NCBI GenBank assembly: GCA_937898155.1
Contig: CALEJO010000152.1
Location: forward strand, 1 to 8,884
Source of the DNA: an uncultured Clostridia bacterium
Lineage (GTDB): Bacteria; Bacillota; Clostridia; Oscillospirales; CAG-272
Direction of reading: 5' to 3'
DNA length: 8,884 nt
In this document: positions 5,891 to 8,884 of the stretch, piece by piece
Layout: each line of letters begins with the position of its first letter
Position numbering within the stretch: position 1 is the first letter of the stretch
Position numbers and translations under genes: made by a program
Notes under the pieces: generated by a model
Databases searched by the model: none
Told to the model about the DNA's origin: nothing
What the model saw: only the letters and a program-made list of their open reading frames with translations

Positions 5891-5950
5891 TATACGGACG
5901 AATAAATTATGATATACAAATGAATAAAATGTGTTATACTGTCGAATAAT
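5891..5950. repeat. Array B: three copies of TATAC-N4-GAATAAA at 22-bp period
   Basis: Units at 5891-5906 (N4 = GGAC), 5913-5928 (AAAT) and 5935-5950 (TGTC, last base T instead of A) begin exactly 22 bases apart. The array sits 24 bases upstream of the YlmH-like ATG on the minus strand. Read that way each unit is TTTATTC-N4-GTATA, so it also supplies three TATAAC/TATATC sequences that resemble -10 boxes, none with a good -35 at 16-18 bases. TTGTAT lies 19 bases before the proximal TATAAC, as it also does in array A. The rest of the 155-base gap (5951-6021) is A/T-rich with no clear terminator. Confidence 0.88.
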
Positions 5951-6021
5951 ATCAAAAAACATTGATCAAAACAGGAAAAATTGTTTTTGCACGATTGACG
6001 CGGAAAAACGACGAATCGCGC

Positions 6022-6573
6022 TTATTTCCGCTCGACGAGGAAGAAAAACGGCGACGTCGGGGAATTGATGATCTTGAATTTGGAGGCGCAAAGCTCGCGT
6101 CGATCGAGCGTGGAAAGCTCTTTTTCGATGAGTTCTCCCTCGATATGTCCCTCCTCATGCCCGGGATAGACCGCGATGAGAAGCGCGCCGTCCGGCGCGA
6201 GCAGGGAGATCGCCGCGCGGATCGCGGCGAGCGTCGTTTCGCGCTTCGTCGTGATCGTTTTGTCGCCGCCCGGCAGGAATCCGAGGTTGAACATTCCGAC
6301 GCAGATCGGCTCCGTCACGTATTGTTTGACGTTCGAGTGAGAATCGAGAATGAGCGTATAATTTTGCGGCGCACCCTCCTTTTCGAGCAGGGCTTTTGTG
6401 TGTTCGAGCGCCTGCTGTTGAATGTCAAAGGCATAAACCTTGCCCGTTTCGCCCATTTCACCCGTCAGCCAAAGCGTGTCGTGTCCGTTTCCCATCGTGA
6501 AATCGACGGCGACGCCGCCTTTGCGGATATGGGGCATCAAGAAGTTTTTTTGTGTTTGCAGTAGATCAATCAT
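6022..6573 (-). CDS. mnmM: Class I SAM methyltransferase, YtqB/MnmM-like tRNA U34 methylase
   Basis: This 183-residue protein has the architecture of the PF06962 'rRNA methylase' family. SAM motif I is AVDFTMGNGHDT (~22-33), the ribose-binding acid is Asp50 (VYAFDIQ), and the diagnostic FNLGFLPGGDK (~95-105) is followed by TTKRETTLAAI and AVYPGHEEG (~134-142). B. subtilis YtqB of this family was shown to be MnmM, which methylates the 5-aminomethyl group at wobble U34 of tRNA to complete mnm5s2U. That activity is the expected role, though specificity cannot be read directly. The ATG at 6571-6573 overlaps the end of the upstream hydrolase gene (ATGATTGA), indicating translational coupling. Its own ribosome binding site is weak: AAAGGA lies about 12 bases away, which fits dependence on the upstream gene. 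It ends at TAA 6022-6024. Confidence 0.88.
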   Translation of the reverse strand: MIDLLQTQKNFLMPHIRKGGVAVDFTMGNGHDTLWLTGEMGETGKVYAFDIQQQALEHTKALLEKEGAPQNYTLILDSHSNVKQYVTEPICVGMFNLGFLPGGDKTITTKRETTLAAIRAAISLLAPDGALLIAVYPGHEEGHIEGELIEKELSTLDRRELCASKFKIINSPTSPFFFLVERK

Positions 6574-7534
6574 TGGCTTTTTTTATCCTTTCCTGTGCGC
6601 GGCGCAAAAACGCGTCGAGCTTCGCCGCGTATGTTTCATGGTCGATCAAAAACGACATTCCGTGCTCGGCGCCATCCACGCTGAAAAACTCTTTTTCGGA
6701 AGCGCACGCCTCGAAATTCTGTTCGCTCATCGCATAAGGAACGAAGCGATCCGCTTTGCCGTGAATGAGAAAAACGGGAACAGAACAGACGCGGAGCGCG
6801 TCGACTGTGGATGCCTCTTTGAGAGAAAATCCGGCAAAGAGGCGCGCATAGAGTGCCGCAATCGGCACACAGGGGAAGGCGGGCAGGGCGTGCGTCTGCT
6901 TCATTACGGCACGCATGATCGCGTCGGGGGACGTGAAACCGCAATCGGCAACGATGGCGACGACGTTTTCCGGCAGGGAGAGCGCGGCGGTCATCAGAAC
7001 GGTTGTTGCGCCCATCGAAAGCCCGTCGAGGACGATCGGCGATTTTGTTCCGTAAAGTTCATTGATCTTGTCGATCCAGCGGCGACAGTCCAGCCGCTCC
7101 TTCACGCCGAGCGTGATATATTTTCCGCCGCTTCTGCCGCAGGCGCGCTGGTCGGGCAGGACGACGCGGTAGCCGCGTTCGAGATAAAAGGAATACGCCG
7201 TCGCGAAATCGCTTTCCGCGGAGCTTCGATAGCCGTGCATCATCAGAACGGTGCCGATCGGCGGGCATTCCGGCGTCATGATATCCGCGTAGAGCGGAAT
7301 CCCGTCGTCTGCCGTGATCGTGACGGTCTCCTTTTCTTGTGCGCGATATGCCTCTTTGCACGATTCGATCATCGGCAGAAACTGCACGATGGAGGAGAGA
7401 AGTTTACTGAGGTCGAGCGCCTCTTTTTTCGGCGGTCTCTTTTGCCGGCGAAGCGCGCCGAAGAAGACGATCGCCGTCAGCGCAAACCAAAAGAAGAGAA
7501 TCGCGGCGAGCGCGATGAGAATCCATTTCCACAT
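6566..7534 (-). CDS. Membrane-anchored alpha/beta hydrolase (serine hydrolase, S33/Hydrolase_4-like)
   Basis: This 322-residue protein has an N-terminal transmembrane helix (~5-27), then a basic segment RRQKRPPKK. The topology is ambiguous; the positive patch after the helix favours a cytosol-facing catalytic domain. The alpha/beta hydrolase core spans ~68-315: oxyanion-hole region MMHGYRSS (~98-105), DQRACGRSGG, nucleophile Ser173 in GLSMG, acid Asp262 in IHGKADRFVP, and His291 in GAEHGMS. The triad is complete. Relatives include monoacylglycerol-lipase-like and acyl-peptide-type esterases; the substrate is unknown. It starts at ATG 7532-7534 with a modest GGGGA site eight bases ahead. A promoter lies at 7570-7598, divergent from tdh. 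It is co-transcribed with, and overlaps, the MnmM-like gene; the pairing has no obvious biochemical logic. Confidence 0.88.
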   Translation of the reverse strand: MWKWILIALAAILFFWFALTAIVFFGALRRQKRPPKKEALDLSKLLSSIVQFLPMIESCKEAYRAQEKETVTITADDGIPLYADIMTPECPPIGTVLMMHGYRSSAESDFATAYSFYLERGYRVVLPDQRACGRSGGKYITLGVKERLDCRRWIDKINELYGTKSPIVLDGLSMGATTVLMTAALSLPENVVAIVADCGFTSPDAIMRAVMKQTHALPAFPCVPIAALYARLFAGFSLKEASTVDALRVCSVPVFLIHGKADRFVPYAMSEQNFEACASEKEFFSVDGAEHGMSFLIDHETYAAKLDAFLRRAQERIKKAND

Positions 7535-7569
7535 ATCAAAGTCCCCGATCGGATGAAAATCTTTTTCTT

Positions 7570-7598
7570 ATCATATCATATCGTATTCGCGAAAGCAA
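7570..7598 (-). promoter_or_regulatory. Sigma-A promoter for the hydrolase-mnmM pair
   Basis: Minus strand -35 TTGCTT (7593-7598), spacer of 17, -10 TATGAT (7570-7575). It lies 35 bases ahead of the hydrolase ATG. A second overlapping TATGAT at 7575-7580 has a spacer of only 12 and is less likely. Confidence 0.7.
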
Positions 7599-7601
7599 GC
7601 G

Positions 7602-7640
7602 TTCCGAAAAAAGTTTTCCGTAGAAAGAAAAATTTCGGAA
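7602..7640. repeat. Inverted repeat between the divergent promoters
   Basis: TTCCGAAA (7602-7609) and TTTCGGAA (7633-7640) are exact reverse complements, 23 bases apart. A competing inner pairing exists between 7612-7620 and 7636-7645 with one bulge. It occupies the gap between the two -35 boxes (7598 and 7647), a natural place for an operator shared by tdh and the hydrolase. Confidence 0.5.
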
Positions 7641-7646
7641 AAACTC

Positions 7647-7675
7647 TTGTATTTATTTGAGAATAGAGGTAAAAT
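7647..7675 (+). promoter_or_regulatory. Sigma-A promoter of tdh-kbl
   Basis: -35 TTGTAT (7647-7652), spacer of 17, -10 TAAAAT (7670-7675), then about 39 bases to the tdh ATG. Confidence 0.72.
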
Positions 7676-7701
7676 AGAAGACGAAAAAACATCGTGATTA
7701 T

Positions 7702-7707
7702 GGGAGG
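7702..7707 (+). promoter_or_regulatory. Ribosome binding site deciding the tdh start
   Basis: GGGAGG with a seven-base spacer to ATG 7715-7717. An upstream in-frame GTG at 7694 would put this site inside the gene and has no binding site of its own. Confidence 0.88.
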
Positions 7708-7714
7708 CATACAT

Positions 7715-8755
7715 ATGGAAACGATGATTGCATTGGTCAAGGAAAAACAGGAAGTCGGTCTTTGGATGCGTGAGGTCCCCGTTCCCGAGGTGGGACCGAA
7801 CGACGTGAAGATCAAAATCAAGAAAACCGCGATCTGCGGCACGGATGTTCATATTTATAACTGGAACGAATGGGCGCAGAACACGATCGTGACACCGATG
7901 ACGATCGGTCACGAATACGTCGGCGAAATCGTCGAAATGGGCTCGAACGTGCAGGGACTGGAAATCGGTCAGCGCGTGACGGGAGAAGGACACGTCGTTT
8001 GCGGTCATTGCCGCAACTGCCGCGCGGGCAAGGGCCATCTTTGCCGTGCGACAAAGGGCGTCGGCGTCAATCGCGACGGCGCATTCGCGGAGTATCTGGT
8101 GATCCCGCAGACCAACGTGTTCCCGTGCGATCCCGCGATCGACGACGATCTTTACGCGCTCTTCGATCCTTACGGCAACGCGACGCATACCGCGCTTTCG
8201 TTCAACGTCGTCGGCGAGGATGTGCTGGTGACGGGTGCCGGCCCGATCGGCATCATGGCGGCGGGCATCGCCCGCTTCTGCGGCGCGCGCAACGTCGTCA
8301 TCACCGACCTCAACGATTACCGCCTCGACCTCGCGCGCAAATTCGGCGTGACGGCGGCGGTCAATACCGCAAAAGAGGACCTGCGCGAGGTCATGAAGAA
8401 GCTCGACATCGTCGAGGGCTTCGATGTCGGCATGGAAATGTCCGGCAACCGCTTCGCGCTCAATCAGCTCATTAATTCGATGGCAAACGGCGGCCGCATC
8501 GCGCTGCTGGGCATCCAGGGACGCAATATGACCGAAATTCCGATCAATACGATCATCTGGAACGGTCTGAATATCAAGGGCATCTACGGTCGCGAAATGT
8601 TTGAGACGTGGTATAAGATGGGCGCGATGATTCAGGGTGGTCTCGACATCTCGAAGATCATCACGCATCGTTATCACTACACCGAGTTCGAGAAGGGCTT
8701 CGAGGCGATGATCTCGGGTCAGTCGGGCAAGGTAATTCTTGATTGGGAACGGTGA
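7715..8755 (+). CDS. tdh: L-threonine 3-dehydrogenase
   Basis: This 346-residue Zn-dependent medium-chain dehydrogenase oxidises L-threonine to 2-amino-3-ketobutyrate with NAD+. Catalytic-zinc residues are Cys41 (AICGTD), His66 and Glu67 (GHE). Structural-zinc cysteines are 96, 99, 102 and 110 (CGHCRNCRAGKGHLC). All sit three positions after their E. coli Tdh counterparts. The Tdh-typical stretch FDPYGNATHTAL lies at ~150-161, the Rossmann motif GAGPIG at 174-179, and the acidic Asp198 at the end of the next strand fits NAD preference. Length matches the family (E. coli 341). Start at ATG 7715 on the strength of GGGAGG. The downstream gene encodes the partner enzyme Kbl, so the pair converts threonine to glycine and acetyl-CoA. 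The gene is driven by the promoter at 7647-7675, and its stop codon lies inside the first unit of an 8-bp tandem repeat. Confidence 0.96.
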   Translation: METMIALVKEKQEVGLWMREVPVPEVGPNDVKIKIKKTAICGTDVHIYNWNEWAQNTIVTPMTIGHEYVGEIVEMGSNVQGLEIGQRVTGEGHVVCGHCRNCRAGKGHLCRATKGVGVNRDGAFAEYLVIPQTNVFPCDPAIDDDLYALFDPYGNATHTALSFNVVGEDVLVTGAGPIGIMAAGIARFCGARNVVITDLNDYRLDLARKFGVTAAVNTAKEDLREVMKKLDIVEGFDVGMEMSGNRFALNQLINSMANGGRIALLGIQGRNMTEIPINTIIWNGLNIKGIYGREMFETWYKMGAMIQGGLDISKIITHRYHYTEFEKGFEAMISGQSGKVILDWER

Positions 8756-8782
8756 AATGGTGAAAAGGTGAAAAGGTGAAAG
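8751..8782 (+). repeat. Four tandem 8-bp GGTGAAAN units between tdh and kbl
   Basis: Units at 8751-8758, 8759-8766, 8767-8774 and 8775-8782 read GGTGAAA plus T, A, A or G. The first contains the tdh TGA stop. GGTGA itself matches part of the anti-Shine-Dalgarno complement (AAGGAGGTGA), and the last unit runs into AGGAAG (8781-8786), six bases ahead of the kbl ATG. The whole spacer is thus a run of ribosome-binding-like sequence. Confidence 0.85.
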
Positions 8783-8792
8783 GAAGATAAAA

Positions 8793-8884
8793 ATGTACGG
8801 AAAATTTGAAGATCATTTGAAGGAAACTATTGCTGATTTGAAGGCGAAGAGCCTTTACAAGCAGGAGAAGATCATCGCGACACC
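8793..8884 (+). CDS. kbl: Glycine C-acetyltransferase (2-amino-3-ketobutyrate CoA ligase), 3'-truncated by window edge
   Basis: Only 30 codons plus two bases are visible: MYGKFEDHLKETIADLKAKS, then LYKQEKIIAT. This closely resembles the N-terminus of Kbl-type PLP enzymes of the alpha-oxoamine synthase family, which cleave 2-amino-3-ketobutyrate with CoA to glycine and acetyl-CoA. The PLP-binding part lies beyond the window. The ATG at 8793-8795 has AGGAAG six bases ahead. It lies 37 bases after tdh, the standard partner gene in many bacteria. Context makes the call strong despite the short read. Confidence 0.85.
   Translation, partial: MYGKFEDHLKETIADLKAKSLYKQEKIIAT

Noticed and set aside
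5891..5950. Reading array B as a CRISPR-like repeat or as three ordinary promoters
   Set aside because: The conserved part is 12 of 16 bases with only 6-base gaps, far too short for CRISPR spacers. The TATAAC-like boxes lack acceptable -35 boxes at 16-18 bases.
6000..6021. Possible terminator after mnmM
   Set aside because: On the minus strand only a four-pair GCGA/TCGT stem (one G-T) with a TTCG loop precedes T5; too weak to list as a feature.
6440..7660. 406-codon open frame on the + strand
   Set aside because: Antisense shadow of the hydrolase gene and part of mnmM; the minus-strand products carry complete catalytic motifs.
7694..7696. GTG as start of tdh
   Set aside because: No ribosome binding site precedes it, and GGGAGG at 7702-7707 clearly serves ATG 7715.
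7571..8677. 368-codon open frame on the - strand
   Set aside because: Antisense shadow of tdh; the product is Asp/His/Arg/Val-rich with no family signature.

Overview
The window reads as chromosomal DNA of a member of the Bacillota, most likely class Clostridia. The pointers are strong AAGGAGG-type ribosome binding sites, sigma-A-like promoters, TTG start codons, a YlmH-type S4 protein, a YtqB/MnmM-type methyltransferase, a DUF523 protein, and surface proteins with long Thr-rich linkers. Lineage below class is not resolved. No phage, transposon, CRISPR or RNA gene is visible. The content is mostly housekeeping and surface genes, and the unusual signals lie in the intergenic DNA.

Layout. The left edge (1-1101, + strand) holds the 3' part of an XRE-type regulator with a helical-repeat C-terminal region. 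It ends at a UUCG-capped terminator facing the terminator of a long minus-strand block. That block, read from right to left (7534 down to 1257), encodes: a membrane-anchored alpha/beta hydrolase overlapping an MnmM-like tRNA methyltransferase; a YlmH-like S4 RNA-binding protein; the 23S rRNA methyltransferase RlmA; a lipoprotein Zn amidase (PGRP/Amidase_2 fold); a secreted, tail-anchored SGNH hydrolase; and a DUF523 (TudS-like) protein. From 7570 rightward a divergent promoter pair drives the hydrolase leftward and tdh rightward. tdh is followed by the first 30 codons of kbl, together giving threonine to glycine plus acetyl-CoA via 2-amino-3-ketobutyrate.

How the genes fit together. Three neighbours act on translation: MnmM-like on tRNA U34, YlmH-like on stalled ribosomes or 50S subunits, and RlmA on 23S rRNA. 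The amidase and SGNH hydrolase form a cell-envelope pair with similar Thr/Ser/Pro/Glu linkers. tdh-kbl is a catabolic operon.

Most noteworthy signals: (1) two arrays of a 16-bp element, TATAC-N4-GAATAAA, repeated at an exact 22-bp period, lying on both sides of the YlmH-like gene and so upstream of both that gene and rlmA; (2) a perfect 9-4-9 inverted repeat built into the amidase promoter; (3) four tandem 8-bp GGTGAAAN units spanning the tdh stop and the kbl ribosome binding site; (4) hairpins placed directly ahead of ribosome binding sites at the SGNH and rlmA genes; (5) a near-consensus promoter pointing antisense into the DUF523 gene. All functional readings of these sites are inference.
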